64,000 bases of DNA from Hydrogenophaga sp. (GCF_030656115.1 NZ_JAUSOO010000061.1:1-64000); one strand, 5' to 3'; positions 1-9,332 are shown, numbered from the stretch's first letter. Notes: generated by a model not told the origin, from the sequence alone. Numbers and translations are program-made.

Positions 1-311
1 CACGGAACCGGCACCAATGTGGTCTTGCCACAGGCGGTGCAGGCCACGCGGGGTACATCGGCGTGCAGCCACGCTTCGTACTGAAAGAAGTCCAGGTGCC
101 GCCAGGATTTGCTGATCCTGTCGTGTACGCCTTGGTCAGCCTGGCCGCAGTGTGGACAACTCAGACGCTTGGCGTTGCATTGGACATCGAAGTCGATGCG
201 GTGCTTGGCTGTATCGAGTTCGACGTGCTTGACTTGCCAGGGCGATTGCAAACCAAGGGCTGTGGTGAACAGGGCTTCTGTACTCAGGATCATGCTATTT
301 GTTGTGGTCAT
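1..311 (-). CDS. ISL3-family transposase, amino-terminal part (truncated by window edge)
   Basis: This is the first 103 codons of a transposase that continues beyond the left edge, so no stop codon is visible. The ATG is at 311. Residues 20-28 (GLQSPWQVK) and the following beta-rich segment match the start of ISL3-family transposases. Two cysteine pairs, CPHC at 52-55 and CTAC at 91-94, form the zinc ribbon typical of this family, and the SWRHLDFFQYE stretch near 69-79 is characteristic. The family moves DNA by a cut-and-paste DDE mechanism; the catalytic domain lies outside the window. Whether the full gene is intact cannot be judged. Confidence 0.85.
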   Translation of the reverse strand, partial: MTTTNSMILSTEALFTTALGLQSPWQVKHVELDTAKHRIDFDVQCNAKRLSCPHCGQADQGVHDRISKSWRHLDFFQYEAWLHADVPRVACTACGKTTLVPVP

Positions 312-347
312 TGAACTGATATCCGCAAATTTACGCTATCCATGAAC
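1..347 (-). mobile_element. Left-edge fragment of an ISL3-family insertion sequence
   Basis: The first 311 bases encode the amino-terminal part of an ISL3-type transposase reading out of the window. The 36 bases in front of its start codon hold no other gene. Read on the minus strand, the end near position 347 begins with a GGGGTTCATGGATAGCG-like stretch that could be the element's terminal repeat. That end is an inference, because the second terminal repeat and the target duplication lie outside the window. Confidence 0.5.
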
Positions 348-396
348 CCCAGCACACCCAGCTCGGTCAGGTCAAGTTCCACTCAGAACGTCATAG

Positions 397-720
397 AGCC
401 GTCAAGGCCAGAAGTTCCGCCCTGACCCTGAAAAGTTCGCCAACGACCCCGTAAAAAAGAATGGCGCAATCGGCGAACTTCAAGCCGCCGACATCCTAGC
501 CAAACACGACAACCTGCAAATCGTGCATTTGCCACCGGGAACTGGGAACACTCTAAGCAAAGCCGGTGGTCGGCCGGATAAACGGTGCCCGTGGCCGCCA
601 TGGCATAGCTGCGTCTGGGGTTGGGGTCAGCTCGTTCCGCTTTTGAGTTGTGCAACAAAGCCCCGCCACCGCCAAAGGCCCGATCAAAGCAAGAACCAGC
701 GCTTTGTCAACGGTGACTGA
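397..720 (+). pseudogene. Decayed fragment resembling a polymorphic-toxin C-terminal nuclease
   Basis: An open frame without a good start runs from just after a TAG at 394 to a stop at 720. Its first half reads KFRPDPEKFANDP, then KKNGAIGELQAADILAKHDN. The GAIGELQAAD-x-LA pattern resembles the start of the C-terminal nuclease domain of contact-dependent or polymorphic toxins. The rest (rich in W, R and P) looks like noncoding sequence read in frame. The fragment lies next to the insertion sequence, so it may be debris of a toxin gene broken by transposition. No immunity gene is visible. The rest of 312-793 holds nothing else apart from the terminator at 733-759. Confidence 0.35.
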
Positions 721-732
721 TGGCTACATGTG

Positions 733-759
733 AAAAAAGCGGCCAAGGCCGCTTTTTTT
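733..759. terminator. Rho-independent terminator, likely bidirectional
   Basis: A run of six A, the arm GCGGCC, a two-base loop AA, the arm GGCCGC and seven T form a perfect hairpin with U-tracts in both directions. It lies 34 bases past the stop of the minus-strand PpiC gene and ends that transcript. It could also stop anything entering from the left. Confidence 0.85.
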
Positions 760-793
760 AGAATTAAAAGTCCAACGCCCAAAGCGTTCAAAC

Positions 794-1573
794 TCACTCC
801 ACCTTGGCTTTTTCACGCAGGTTTTGCTGAAATTCAGACAGCTTTTGCTGTTGCATCTGCTGCGCAATCTGCGGCTTCACCTCGTCAAAGCTGGGCAGCT
901 GGGCCTGGCGCACATCGTCCACGCGGATGATGTGCCAGCCAAACTGGCTCTTCACCGGTGCGTCGGTCATCTGGCCCTTGCCCAGCTTCACCATGGCTTC
1001 GGAAAACTCGGTCACGTAGCTGCCAGCGGCCGCCCAGTCCAGATCGCCGCCGTTGGCACCGGAGCCTGGGTCTTTGGACTGCTTCTTGGCAATGTCTTCA
1101 AACTTGGCTCCGCCCTTGATGGACGCGATGATGGCCTTGGCTTCGTCTTCTTTTTCCACCAGGATGTGGCGGGCACGGAATTCCTGGCCCGCGTTGGCGG
1201 CGGCAAACTTGTCGTACTCGGCTTTGATCTCGGCGTCGGTCACCGGGTTTTTCTTCTGGTGGTCGGCAAACAGGGCACGGATCATGATGGTCTGGCGGGC
1301 CAGTTCCATCTGGGTTTTGTACTCGGCGCTGGTTGCAATGCCGCGCTTCTGGGCTTCTTGCATGAAGATTTCACGCAACACCACTTCTTCCTTCAATTGG
1401 GCGCGCACCGCGTCGTCCACTGGACGGCCCGAAGCCGCCACTTGCTGGGCCAGCGCTTCCACGCGTGCGGTGGGCACGGCCTTGCCGTTCACGATGGCCA
1501 CGTTTTGGGCCGCAGCCCAGGGAGCGGCTGCAATCAAAGCGGCCGCGGTCAGGGCCGACAGGGAAAATTTCAT
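794..1573 (-). CDS. Peptidylprolyl isomerase, PpiC/parvulin type, secreted
   Basis: A 259-residue periplasmic foldase that catalyses cis-trans isomerisation of prolyl bonds. Residues 1-22 are a signal peptide (hydrophobic core, AAA|Q cleavage). A SurA-like helical region at about 25-125 is followed by one parvulin domain at about 131-222, with the family's ARHILV start, GGDLDW at 175-180 and the closing FGWHIIRVDD. The ATG at 1573 is preferred over an upstream in-frame start because it has a GAGGAA ribosome site and places the signal peptide at the amino terminus. BolA and YciB lie upstream on the same strand. Comparable proteins handle outer-membrane protein folding; the client here is unknown. 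Confidence 0.93.
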   Translation of the reverse strand: MKFSLSALTAAALIAAAPWAAAQNVAIVNGKAVPTARVEALAQQVAASGRPVDDAVRAQLKEEVVLREIFMQEAQKRGIATSAEYKTQMELARQTIMIRALFADHQKKNPVTDAEIKAEYDKFAAANAGQEFRARHILVEKEDEAKAIIASIKGGAKFEDIAKKQSKDPGSGANGGDLDWAAAGSYVTEFSEAMVKLGKGQMTDAPVKSQFGWHIIRVDDVRQAQLPSFDEVKPQIAQQMQQQKLSEFQQNLREKAKVE

Positions 1574-1708
1574 GGTGTTCCTCGGGGGGTGAAAAAAAGG
1601 TGGGAGCCGACGCGCAGGGCCGGGTTTCAGCAAAAAGGTTTCAAGATGCAAGCGGGCATGTCGGGGCAGAGGGCGGGTTTACAAGCCCACCCAGCGGTGG
1701 CCTGGGGT

Positions 1709-1987
1709 TCAAGCCTTGATTTCAATGGCCAACGCGTGCAGGCCGGCGTCGGTGAAATTTCGCAGCGCATCATACACAAGGGGGTGTTGGGCAACGCGGC
1801 TGCGTCCGGCAAAGGCTGGGCCGCCAATGCGCACCCGGAAATGGGTGCCGTAACCCAAGTCGTTGGCGCCCGCGTGGCCCGCGTGTGCGGCGCTTTCATC
1901 GATCACGTCCAGCCAGGTGGGAGCCAAAGCCTCGCGCAACCGGGCTTCCAGCGCGGGGGCGGTGGGAATGCAGTTTTGATCGCTCAT
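1709..1987 (-). CDS. BolA family protein
   Basis: A 92-residue protein matching BolA: an amino-terminal helix ([10 protein letters not shown]), the beta segment with [23 protein letters not shown] around residues 50-72, and a final helix-strand ending [10 protein letters not shown]. Members act with monothiol glutaredoxins in iron-sulfur trafficking or as transcription factors. The central [14 protein letters not shown] segment is the usual signature, with a His that can bind a cluster. Its ATG overlaps the stop of the YciB gene by four bases (ATGA), so the two are probably translationally coupled. The precise BolA subgroup cannot be assigned by eye. Confidence 0.9.
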   Translation of the reverse strand: MSDQNCIPTAPALEARLREALAPTWLDVIDESAAHAGHAGANDLGYGTHFRVRIGGPAFAGRSRVAQHPLVYDALRNFTDAGLHALAIEIKA

Positions 1988-2532
1988 GATTTTTCAGCCC
2001 CGTTGCTGTCGTCTTTGATGTAGCGCGCAATGTAGAGGCCCTGGCCCACGATGAACACCACCGGGAAGATGTAACCCCAGAGCTTGAAGTTCACCCAGTC
2101 TTCGGTCGAATAGTAGGCGGCCACATAGCCATTGATGGCGGCCATGAACAAGAAGTAGCCCACCCAGATCACGGTGAGCCTGCCCCACACGGCGGTGGGC
2201 AGAGTCAGCTGGCTGCCCAGCAGAATTTGCAGAAAGTTCTTCTTCCAGCCCCAGAGGGCGGCGCCCAGTACGATAGCCATGCTGGCGTAGAGCACCGTGG
2301 GTTTCCACTTGATGAAGCGCTCGTCTTGCAGCACCAGGGTGAGCACGCCAAACACCAGCACCAGCACCAGCGTTACCTTTTGCATGGTTTGGAGCTTGCG
2401 GTCAATGCCATAGATGATGCCGGTCTGCAGCACGGTGGCCGCCATGAGCACGGCGGTGGCGGTGTAAATGTCTTGCAGCTTGTAAGCGGCCACAAACAAG
2501 GCTATGGGGAAAAAGTCAATAAGAAATCGCAT
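1984..2532 (-). CDS. yciB: Inner-membrane septation protein A (YciB/IspZ family)
   Basis: A 182-residue polytopic inner-membrane protein beginning [18 protein letters not shown], the conserved opening of the YciB family. About five membrane segments are visible; the [15 protein letters not shown] and [16 protein letters not shown] stretches are family hallmarks. In Escherichia coli YciB supports cell-envelope integrity and interacts with elongation and division machinery. The ATG at 2532 was chosen because the family begins there; an open frame continues 40 codons upstream without family similarity. The gene heads a yciB-bolA-ppiC cluster on the minus strand. Confidence 0.95.
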   Translation of the reverse strand: MRFLIDFFPIALFVAAYKLQDIYTATAVLMAATVLQTGIIYGIDRKLQTMQKVTLVLVLVFGVLTLVLQDERFIKWKPTVLYASMAIVLGAALWGWKKNFLQILLGSQLTLPTAVWGRLTVIWVGYFLFMAAINGYVAAYYSTEDWVNFKLWGYIFPVVFIVGQGLYIARYIKDDSNGAEKS

Positions 2533-2673
2533 GGGCCGATTATCGGGGTTGCAGCGAAGGTGGGTGGCGGCGCCCAGGAAGCAACCACAACCGACGGCCC
2601 CGAACGTGACCGCGGAACTCGGTGCCTCCCCCGTGCTCAACAGCATGGCCATTCAACCTCATATCCACGCCCT

Positions 2674-3648
2674 ATGAACACCTCAGAACAAAAAGCCATT
2701 CTCACCGTGTCGTTGCTCGCCGCTTTTGCCGACGGCCACAAGGCCGACGCCGAGCGCGAGGCGATTCGCCGCCTGGCCGACTCCCTGGGGCACGAATCGG
2801 GCGGGGCTGGTCTCGCCCAGTTGTACCAGGACGTGTTGCTCAAGCGCGTGTCGCTGGCCGACGCGGTGGCCGGGTTGACCGATCCCGGACAGCGCCAGTT
2901 GGCCTATGAAATGGCGGTGTGTGTGTGCGACGCCGATGGCCGCCAAAGCCCGGCCGAGACCGCTTTTCTGGCCGATCTGAAGGCTCGCCTGAAGCTGGAC
3001 GCGGGTGAGGCGCAGGCCTTTGAACGGGAAGAGGGCGCGCTGCTGGACGCCACGGATGCGGCCGTGCCTGTGCTTGCCGCCGCGCCACAGGCAGCCAACA
3101 AACCGCCAGCGCCCGTGCAGCAGGTTCCTTCAGCGCTGGACGTCGATCTGGACCAGTCCATCTTGAACCACGCCATGCTCAACGGCGCGCTGGAGTTGCT
3201 GCCGCAGTCGTGGGCGTCCATGGCCATCATTCCGCTGCAGGTGAAGATGGTGTACGGCATTGGCAAAGCCCACGGCGTGGAGCTGGACCAGGGCCACATC
3301 CGCGAGTTCATTGCGGCGGTGGGCGTGGGCCTGACCTCGCAGTACCTGGAGCAATTGGGCCGCAAATTGCTGGGCGGCCTGCTGGGCAAAGTCGCCGGGC
3401 GCACGGTCGGCCGCCTGGGCGGTGCTGCCACGGGCATGGCGTTTTCGTTCGCCACCACCTATGCCCTGGGCCAGGTGGCCAAGCGCTATTACGCTGGGGG
3501 CCGGGTGATGAGCACCGCTTTGTTGCAAGAAACATTTCAAGGGTTGCTGGGCCCCGCCAAACAGATGCAGGCGCAGTATCTGCCGCAAATCCAGCAAAAA
3601 GCCCAGACGCTGGATGCGGCCAAGGTGCTGGCGATGGTGCGCGGGTGA
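2674..3648 (+). CDS. TerB-like plus DUF697-like membrane-associated protein
   Basis: A 324-residue protein with two parts. Residues 1-125 form an all-helical TerB-like domain (LTVSLLAAFADGHKADAERE, with a second FLADLKARLKLD unit). After an Ala/Pro-rich linker at about 128-150, residues 170-300 contain a DUF697/YcjF-like region rich in Gly (GRKLLGGLLGKVAGRTVGRLGG, split here by residues around 225-245) with hydrophobic helices that may insert into the membrane. TerB domains occur in tellurite-resistance and stress-sensing systems. It opens a three-gene overlap group with a small membrane protein and DedA. The function is not established; a role in envelope stress is an inference. Confidence 0.75.
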   Translation: MNTSEQKAILTVSLLAAFADGHKADAEREAIRRLADSLGHESGGAGLAQLYQDVLLKRVSLADAVAGLTDPGQRQLAYEMAVCVCDADGRQSPAETAFLADLKARLKLDAGEAQAFEREEGALLDATDAAVPVLAAAPQAANKPPAPVQQVPSALDVDLDQSILNHAMLNGALELLPQSWASMAIIPLQVKMVYGIGKAHGVELDQGHIREFIAAVGVGLTSQYLEQLGRKLLGGLLGKVAGRTVGRLGGAATGMAFSFATTYALGQVAKRYYAGGRVMSTALLQETFQGLLGPAKQMQAQYLPQIQQKAQTLDAAKVLAMVRG

Positions 3649-4004
3649 CACGGTTCAATGGATGGCGCCGCTGGGCCGGCCTGATGGCGCTGGTTCTCGG
3701 CGCTTTGTTGGTGACTTTTTTTGGCGCACGTGCCTGGCATCAATGGACGTACGCGCAGCGGGTCGCCAGTGGCGAGGTGCACGTGCAGACGCTGCGCGGC
3801 TGGATGACCCTGTCCTACATAGCACGGGTGTACCACGTCCCAGAAGCTGAGTTGCGCGCAGCCCTGGGCGCTCCAAGTACGGGTTTTGACGAGCGCAGCC
3901 TGAAGGACTGGCTGGCCCAGTCGGGCACCGATCCTGTAGAGGGACGGCGGCGTGTGGAAGCGCTGATCTTGCAAGCATCGGCGCGCCAGGGGACCCCGCC
4001 TTGA
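3645..4004 (+). CDS. Small single-pass membrane protein, function unknown
   Basis: A 119-residue protein with one membrane helix at about residues 12-29, then a soluble domain containing WMTLSYIARVYHVPEAELRAALG, a short helix-turn-helix-like or LysM-reminiscent segment. The GTG start at 3645 overlaps the stop of the preceding gene (GTGA), and its own stop overlaps the TTG start of the DedA gene. This tight coupling suggests the three proteins are made together and probably act in one envelope process. I do not recognise a named family. Confidence 0.7.
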   Translation: MTRFNGWRRWAGLMALVLGALLVTFFGARAWHQWTYAQRVASGEVHVQTLRGWMTLSYIARVYHVPEAELRAALGAPSTGFDERSLKDWLAQSGTDPVEGRRRVEALILQASARQGTPP

Positions 4005-4603
4005 GCGAAATCAGCGATCTGTTGCTGACGCTGTTGTTGAACCAGGGCGCAGCCTTGCTCGCAGGGGTGTTGTTTTTTGCCGCGCTGGGGGTGCCGCTGC
4101 CCGCGACGTTGTTGTTGCTGGCCACCGGTGCCTTTGTGCGGCATGGCGTTTTGCCCGTGGTGTGGACGGTGGCTGTTGCGTGGCTGGGGGCTGTGCTGGG
4201 CGATGCCTGCAGCTACCTGCTCGGTCGCTGGGGTGCTCACCGTCTGCCGGTGCGGATCACCACTGGGCCTGCCTGGCAGCGGGCAAGCACCTTGTTTGGG
4301 CGCTGGGGTGCAAGCAGTGTGTTTCTCACCCGCTTCCTGCTGACGCCACTGGCCTTGCCCGTGAATTTGCTGGCGGGCTCGACCCGCTATGGTTTATCCC
4401 GTTTTTTGGCGGCTGTGGTGTTGGGTGAAGCGGTCTGGGTGGTGCTTTTTGTCGGTCTGGGTTACACCTTTGCCGACCGTTGGGAATGGCTCGCACAGTT
4501 CGCCGGGGACTTGGTGGGTGTCTTGCTCGGTGCGGTGGTGCTGGGCTTGGGTGCGTTTCTGCTGTTGCGTCGGGCGCAGCGGGCCCATGCTGGCTCCGTG
4601 TGA
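4001..4603 (+). CDS. DedA family (SNARE-associated) inner-membrane protein
   Basis: A 200-residue polytopic protein of the DedA/VTT family, which includes membrane-potential maintenance proteins and the UptA/PopT-type lipid carrier recyclers. Visible signatures are GVPLPATLLLLATGAF near residues 30-45, GDACSYLLGRWG near 67-78 and FLTRFLLTPLALPVNLLAG near 107-125, where the family carries its conserved Arg and Pro. The start is a TTG that overlaps the preceding stop codon. The carboxy terminus ends in a basic tail (LLRRAQRAH). The substrate is unknown. Confidence 0.88.
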   Translation: MSEISDLLLTLLLNQGAALLAGVLFFAALGVPLPATLLLLATGAFVRHGVLPVVWTVAVAWLGAVLGDACSYLLGRWGAHRLPVRITTGPAWQRASTLFGRWGASSVFLTRFLLTPLALPVNLLAGSTRYGLSRFLAAVVLGEAVWVVLFVGLGYTFADRWEWLAQFAGDLVGVLLGAVVLGLGAFLLLRRAQRAHAGSV

Positions 4604-4711
4604 GGGCTTGTTTGTGAGCAAGTGACAGGGCGACAGGCTCACCCTGTGAGACGGATTCGGCGCAGAATGAATTTTGAGCACGAAGCACGAACACACCCAG
4701 GGACGCACGCC

Positions 4712-7180
4712 ATGTCTGTATATGAGAACTCCGAATCTCCAACCCGTCGGGGTCTGTTGACCCCTGTTGCCTTGGGCAGGCCGTTGGTCCGGTTCGCCGC
4801 ATGGGTGAGCGTGTGCTTGGTCATTGCCTTTGGCTTGGTGGGGTGCGGCGGTGGGTCCAGCGCAGACACGGGAACGCCCGCCCCCAACACCCCCACCGCC
4901 ACGGAACTGGCCCAGGCGGCAGCGGCCCAGTTCAGTGCCACCGTGCTCACCGAAACCACCCAGGTCAGCCTGAGTTGGAAAGACACCGTCCAGGGCGCCA
5001 GCGCTTACCGGGTGGAACGGCTACAAACCGCCACCCAATGGAGCGGCCTGCAAACCGTTCCTGCGCAAGGCGGCAGCGGCCAGACCCTGGCGACCACCAC
5101 GGCCGCAACCGCACAAGGCACCTACCGGGTGGTGGCCGTGCTGGCCAGCCGCACCGTGGTGTTGCGCACCGGCTCCGGGGCCGACAGCGTGGTGGTGCAG
5201 ACCAGTGCCACCGCACCTTCCAACGACAACCCACCGCTGGACACCGCCTGGCTGGCCTCGGTGGGCATTCGGCTGGGGCCTGATGACGCCTTGAGCGAAC
5301 CGGTGGGTGGCACGGTGCCGCTGTCGTTGCGCATGCCTTCGGGGTGGACGCCGCGCTCGGTGAAGTGGTACGCCAACCTGCAGGCTTTGCCCGCAGCAGG
5401 CACCGCGGCCACGGGCTTTGCCACCCTCTGGAACACGCAGGGGCTGGTGGATGGGACGTACCTCATCACCGCGCGGGTTGAGGTGCAAGCCGACAGCTTT
5501 GTCGAATGGCGCCGCACGGTGCAGGTGAGAGCCACCACGGTGGCGGCCTCGATCACGGTGTCGGGCACACAGGGTGTGGTGTCGGTGCAGGTGGGGGCCA
5601 GTTCCACCCACGGCATTGCGTCGGTGCGCACCTGGCTGAACGCCACCGACCTGGGCACGCTCACATCGCCCAATGGCTGCAGCGGGCGCGACTGCACGAC
5701 CCTCAACGCTTTTGTGTACAGCCTGGACACGCGCACCCTGCCCGCGGGCGCCTACACACTGACCAGCACCGTCACCGACACCCGGGGCGATGCGGTCACG
5801 GTGAGCCGCAGCGTGAACTTTGCCAACCCGCCCGTGCTGGCCATCACCCAGCCCCGCGATGGGCAGTGGGTGCATGGCCAGTTGTTGGTGGAGGGCAGCT
5901 CCACCGCCGAGCACAGCGTGAGCACCCGCATCACCCTGGGCAATGTTCCGGTGGCCACCAGCACATCCCCCAGCTGGAGCGCCACCTATTCGCTGGCGGG
6001 TCTGCCCGCCGGGTCGTACCTGCTGACCGTGCGTGCCACCGATGCCCAGGGGTTGTCCAGCACCCAGCAACGCACCGTGGTGGTGGTTTCCGACCCGCTG
6101 ATGGTGCAGGCGCCGCTTTTTGACATGGGTGCCTCTGCCCGGTTGATCGCAGCGCAGGGCGGCGATGTGCTGTGGCAGGCGGGCGACGGAACGGTCAACC
6201 GGCGCAAGGCCAACGGTGACAACGTCGAGATGAGCGGCTCTTCAGGCCTTCGGTACGCCAACGATTGGCAACTGGACCAAGGCCATGTGGTGGCTTATGG
6301 GCAAGGCAATGACTGTGCTTCACCGCTGTTTGTGTGTGTGTACGCCTGGGGGCCGGACGGGCAGCGGCGCAACCTGTCTGCGCTGGTGAGCGGCAGCCGC
6401 TCGTACGACCAGCACCCGGTGCTGCGCTATCCGTGGGTGATGTGGATCGCCCAGTCCAGCACCAGCCGCTATGCGGTGCAGCACCTGAATCCACACACAG
6501 GGGCTGTGGCCCAGTACCAGATTGCGCAGCCTGCCAGCGTCACCGGCACGCTGGGCAACTGGCAGTACGACCTGGCTGTGTCGCCCCAGCTGGGTGCAGC
6601 CGACGCGCTGACCGCGTTTTTCTGGGGAACGCTGTCCACCAGCGGCAGCCCTGTGGGGCCACGGGCCGACGTGTTTCGCTGGGATTCGACCAGCCAAAGC
6701 ACCCAGGCCCTGACGGCATCGGATGACCAGCAGGTGTATGTGCAGACCGATGGCCAGCGGGTGGCGTGGCAAAAGCGTGCGCCGGGCAGTGTGGACGCGC
6801 CATACCACCTGCAGGTGGCATCGGCCACAGCCACCACCGCAGCCGCCACCACGCTCAGCACCGACATGACGCGGTTTGTGCTGAAAGACGGTCTGCTGGC
6901 CTGGCACGAAGGGGTTTCTGGCGCGGTGACGGGCCAACGCTTGAGGGTCCACACCGGCACCGAAGCGGTCACGCTGTCCACCGACCGCACGGCCAGCTTG
7001 CTGGCAGTGGCCGGGCAGGCGGTGGTGTGGTCAGAAGGTGGAAAGCTCTACGCCTGGCGGGCTGCCACGGGAACGCGGTTGCTGCTGGACGCGACCCCGG
7101 GGGGGCTTGTCAGCGATGGAACCGCGGTTTACCTGGCCTCTGGCCAGCAGGGCAGCGTGTACCGGTTGGTCTTGCCCTGA
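4712..7180 (+). CDS. Large beta-rich lipoprotein with Ig-like repeats and a propeller-like end
   Basis: An 822-residue protein with a long basic start and a lipobox ending at Cys45 (AFGLVGC followed by GGG), so it is predicted to be exported and lipidated. Residues about 60-150 resemble a fibronectin-type fold (YRVERLQ...TYRVVAVLASRTVVLRTG). Two or three Ig-like modules follow to about 460, each ending with patterns like AGSYLLTVRATDAQG. The rest, about 465-822, consists of repeated strands with W and G (VLWQAGDG, RVAWQKRAPG, VVWSEGGKLYAW) like a beta-propeller. It carries only two or three Cys after the lipobox. It may bind a surface ligand; no catalytic motif is seen. An AGGGA ribosome site supports the ATG at 4712. 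Confidence 0.75.
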   Translation: MSVYENSESPTRRGLLTPVALGRPLVRFAAWVSVCLVIAFGLVGCGGGSSADTGTPAPNTPTATELAQAAAAQFSATVLTETTQVSLSWKDTVQGASAYRVERLQTATQWSGLQTVPAQGGSGQTLATTTAATAQGTYRVVAVLASRTVVLRTGSGADSVVVQTSATAPSNDNPPLDTAWLASVGIRLGPDDALSEPVGGTVPLSLRMPSGWTPRSVKWYANLQALPAAGTAATGFATLWNTQGLVDGTYLITARVEVQADSFVEWRRTVQVRATTVAASITVSGTQGVVSVQVGASSTHGIASVRTWLNATDLGTLTSPNGCSGRDCTTLNAFVYSLDTRTLPAGAYTLTSTVTDTRGDAVTVSRSVNFANPPVLAITQPRDGQWVHGQLLVEGSSTAEHSVSTRITLGNVPVATSTSPSWSATYSLAGLPAGSYLLTVRATDAQGLSSTQQRTVVVVSDPLMVQAPLFDMGASARLIAAQGGDVLWQAGDGTVNRRKANGDNVEMSGSSGLRYANDWQLDQGHVVAYGQGNDCASPLFVCVYAWGPDGQRRNLSALVSGSRSYDQHPVLRYPWVMWIAQSSTSRYAVQHLNPHTGAVAQYQIAQPASVTGTLGNWQYDLAVSPQLGAADALTAFFWGTLSTSGSPVGPRADVFRWDSTSQSTQALTASDDQQVYVQTDGQRVAWQKRAPGSVDAPYHLQVASATATTAAATTLSTDMTRFVLKDGLLAWHEGVSGAVTGQRLRVHTGTEAVTLSTDRTASLLAVAGQAVVWSEGGKLYAWRAATGTRLLLDATPGGLVSDGTAVYLASGQQGSVYRLVLP

Positions 7181-7187
7181 CGCGTCC

Positions 7188-8231
7188 TCAAGCGGTTGTG
7201 GCTGTCAGGGCGGGCTGCGCTGGCGGGCCACCGGCCATCACCTCAGCCGCAATGCTCAGCGAACGCAGCCGCAGCTCGGGCTCGTAGACATCGCTGACCA
7301 GCATGAACTCGTCGGCATCGGTGGCTTGCGCCAGCGCTGCAAAGCCTTCGCGCACCGTGTCAGGCCCGCCAATCACGGCGGCGGCCAGAAAGTCGGCAAT
7401 GCCGGCGCGCTCTTGCGGGTGCAGGTGCTCCATGAAGCCGTGCACCGGCGGCGGCAGCTGGCCGCGCCGCCCGGTGAGGATGCCCAGTACGCGCTGGTAG
7501 GTGCTGCTGGCCAGGTACTCGGCTTCGTCGTCGGTGGGGGCGGCGATAAGGGGCACACCCACCACCACGTAGGGTTTGTCCAGCGCGGCGGACGGCCTGA
7601 ACTGGCTGCGGTACACATCGAGCGCCTGCAGCAGCAAACGCGGTGCAAAGTGCGAGGCAAAGGCGAAGGGCAGGCCGCGCTGGGCCGCCAGTTGCGCTGA
7701 AAACAGGCTGGAGCCCAGCAGCCAGATGGGCACGTTGGTGCCGGCGCCGGGCATGGCCATGAGCCGCTGGCCGGGTTGCGCCGGGCCCAGCAGCTGCTGG
7801 AGTTCGGCCACGTCGCGCGGAAAGTCGGCTTCGGTTTCCACCCGGTCGCGGCGCAGGGCACGCATGGTCAGGGGATCGGTGCCGGGCGCTCGGCCCAGAC
7901 CCAGGTCGATGCGGCCCGGGTACAGCTCGGCCAGGGTGCCAAAGGCTTCGGCCACCACCAGCGGCGCGTGGTTGGGCAGCATGACGCCGCCCGAGCCCAC
8001 GCGCATGCGTTGGGTGCCGCCCGCAATGTGGCCCACCAGCACGGCGGTGGCCGAACTGGCAATGCCGCTCATGTTGTGGTGTTCGGCCAGCCAGTAGCGC
8101 TTGAACCCCAGCATTTCAGCGTGCTGCGCGGTGCGCAGCGCCACGGCCAGCGCGTCGGCCACGCTGCGGCCCTCGCGCACGGCCACCAGGTCGAGCATCG
8201 ACAGGGACATGTCGGTCAGTGTTTTCGTCAT
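7188..8231 (-). CDS. LLM-class flavin-dependent oxidoreductase, MsnO8-like
   Basis: A 347-residue luciferase-like monooxygenase that should use reduced flavin supplied by a partner. Family marks include [12 protein letters not shown] at the start, the block ending [10 protein letters not shown] at about 40-50, the [17 protein letters not shown] stretch, and [16 protein letters not shown] near 110-125. The ATG at 8231 has a GGAG ribosome site. It converges on the lipoprotein gene with a seven-base gap, leaving no room for a separate terminator. The substrate cannot be inferred from context. Confidence 0.9.
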   Translation of the reverse strand: MTKTLTDMSLSMLDLVAVREGRSVADALAVALRTAQHAEMLGFKRYWLAEHHNMSGIASSATAVLVGHIAGGTQRMRVGSGGVMLPNHAPLVVAEAFGTLAELYPGRIDLGLGRAPGTDPLTMRALRRDRVETEADFPRDVAELQQLLGPAQPGQRLMAMPGAGTNVPIWLLGSSLFSAQLAAQRGLPFAFASHFAPRLLLQALDVYRSQFRPSAALDKPYVVVGVPLIAAPTDDEAEYLASSTYQRVLGILTGRRGQLPPPVHGFMEHLHPQERAGIADFLAAAVIGGPDTVREGFAALAQATDADEFMLVSDVYEPELRLRSLSIAAEVMAGGPPAQPALTATTA

Positions 8232-8327
8232 TGGTTCTCCATGGTGCAGCAGCACCGCCATCCGGCAAGATCAGGAATCCACAGCGCCGGAGCGCTGCCC
8301 GCCACGCACGAAAAAACGCCACCCAAG

Positions 8328-8402
8328 GGCACCGCCGGGCTGGCTTTGCCAGACGGCCAGTGCCGCCCCCTTGAGGGGGGTGACGCGAAGCGGCGCGGGG
8401 GG
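8328..8402. repeat. Palindromic intergenic repeat, family A copy 1
   Basis: The stretch between the oxidoreductase and cysK contains nested palindromes: GGCAC...GTGCC around GGCTGGC...GCCAG, then CCCCCTTGAGGGGGG, then GACGCGAAGCGGCGCGGGGGG. The last part recurs in opposite orientation at 20041-20085 and 22354-22400 in this window. All three copies lie between genes, and this copy sits just past the cysK stop codon. It may act as a transcript end or mRNA stabiliser. Confidence 0.7.
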
Positions 8403-8411
8403 TATTTCAAG

Positions 8412-9332
8412 TCAAGCCGGCAGGAAGCCGTCCACCGACAGGTAACGCTCGCCAGTGTCGTAGTTGAAGCCCAGTACCACGGCGTTGGCCGGCAGTTCGG
8501 GCAGTTTTTGGGCAATGGCGGCCAGCGTGGCGCCGGAAGAAATGCCCACCAGCATGCCTTCTTCGCGGGCGCAGCGGCGCGCCATCTCGCGGGCGGGTTC
8601 GGCGTCGACCTGGATCACGCCGTCGAGCAGGGTGGTGTTCAGGTTGCCAGGAATGAAGCCGGCGCCAATACCTTGGATGGGGTGGGGCGCTGGGCTGCCA
8701 CCCGAGATGACGGGCGACGCCACCGGCTCCACCGCGTACACCTTGAGCTGCGGCCAGTGGGCCTTGAGCACCTGGGCGCAACCGCTGAGGTGGCCACCGG
8801 TGCCCACGCCGGTGATGAGGGCGTCGATGCCCTCGGGAAAGTCGGCCAGAATTTCTTGCGCCGTGGTGCGCGCGTGCACGGCGGTGTTGGCGGGGTTGTT
8901 GAACTGCTGCGGCATCCAGGCACCGGGTGTGGCGGCCACAATGTCTTCGGCGCGGGCAATGGATCCCTTCATGCCTTTTTCGCGCGGCGTGAGGTCAAAC
9001 GAGGCGCCGTAGGCCAGCATGAGGCGGCGGCGCTCAACCGACATGCTGTCGGGCATGACGAGGATGAGTTTGTAACCCTTGACGGCGGCCACCATGGCCA
9101 GGCCGATGCCGGTGTTGCCCGAGGTGGGCTCGACGATGGTGCCGCCGGGCTGCAGGGCACCGCTGGCTTCGGCGTCTTCCACCATGGCCAGCGCAATGCG
9201 GTCTTTGATGGAACCGCCGGGGTTGCCGCGCTCGGACTTGATCCACACCTGCTGGGTGGCGCCAGCAAACAGCCGCTGCAGGCGCACATGCGGTGTGTTG
9301 CCGATGGTTTGAAGGATGTTTTGGGCTTTCAT
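8412..9332 (-). CDS. cysK: Cysteine synthase A (O-acetylserine sulfhydrylase)
   Basis: A 306-residue PLP enzyme that makes cysteine from O-acetylserine and sulfide in the cytoplasm. The PLP lysine is K43 in GGSIKDR. The substrate loop PTSGNTG lies at 70-75, the phosphate-binding [10 protein letters not shown] near 180, and [13 protein letters not shown] near 220 is typical of CysK rather than CysM. Length matches the family. An AGGACA ribosome site precedes the ATG. It lies upstream on the same strand as nothing obviously sulfur-related except msrB, 38 bases behind its start. Confidence 0.95.
   Translation of the reverse strand: MKAQNILQTIGNTPHVRLQRLFAGATQQVWIKSERGNPGGSIKDRIALAMVEDAEASGALQPGGTIVEPTSGNTGIGLAMVAAVKGYKLILVMPDSMSVERRRLMLAYGASFDLTPREKGMKGSIARAEDIVAATPGAWMPQQFNNPANTAVHARTTAQEILADFPEGIDALITGVGTGGHLSGCAQVLKAHWPQLKVYAVEPVASPVISGGSPAPHPIQGIGAGFIPGNLNTTLLDGVIQVDAEPAREMARRCAREEGMLVGISSGATLAAIAQKLPELPANAVVLGFNYDTGERYLSVDGFLPA

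Noticed and set aside
2227-2673. Long amino-terminal extension of the TerB-like gene, antisense to yciB
   Set aside because: The family start is at 2674 and the extension lies opposite a clear YciB gene; it is a high-GC shadow frame.
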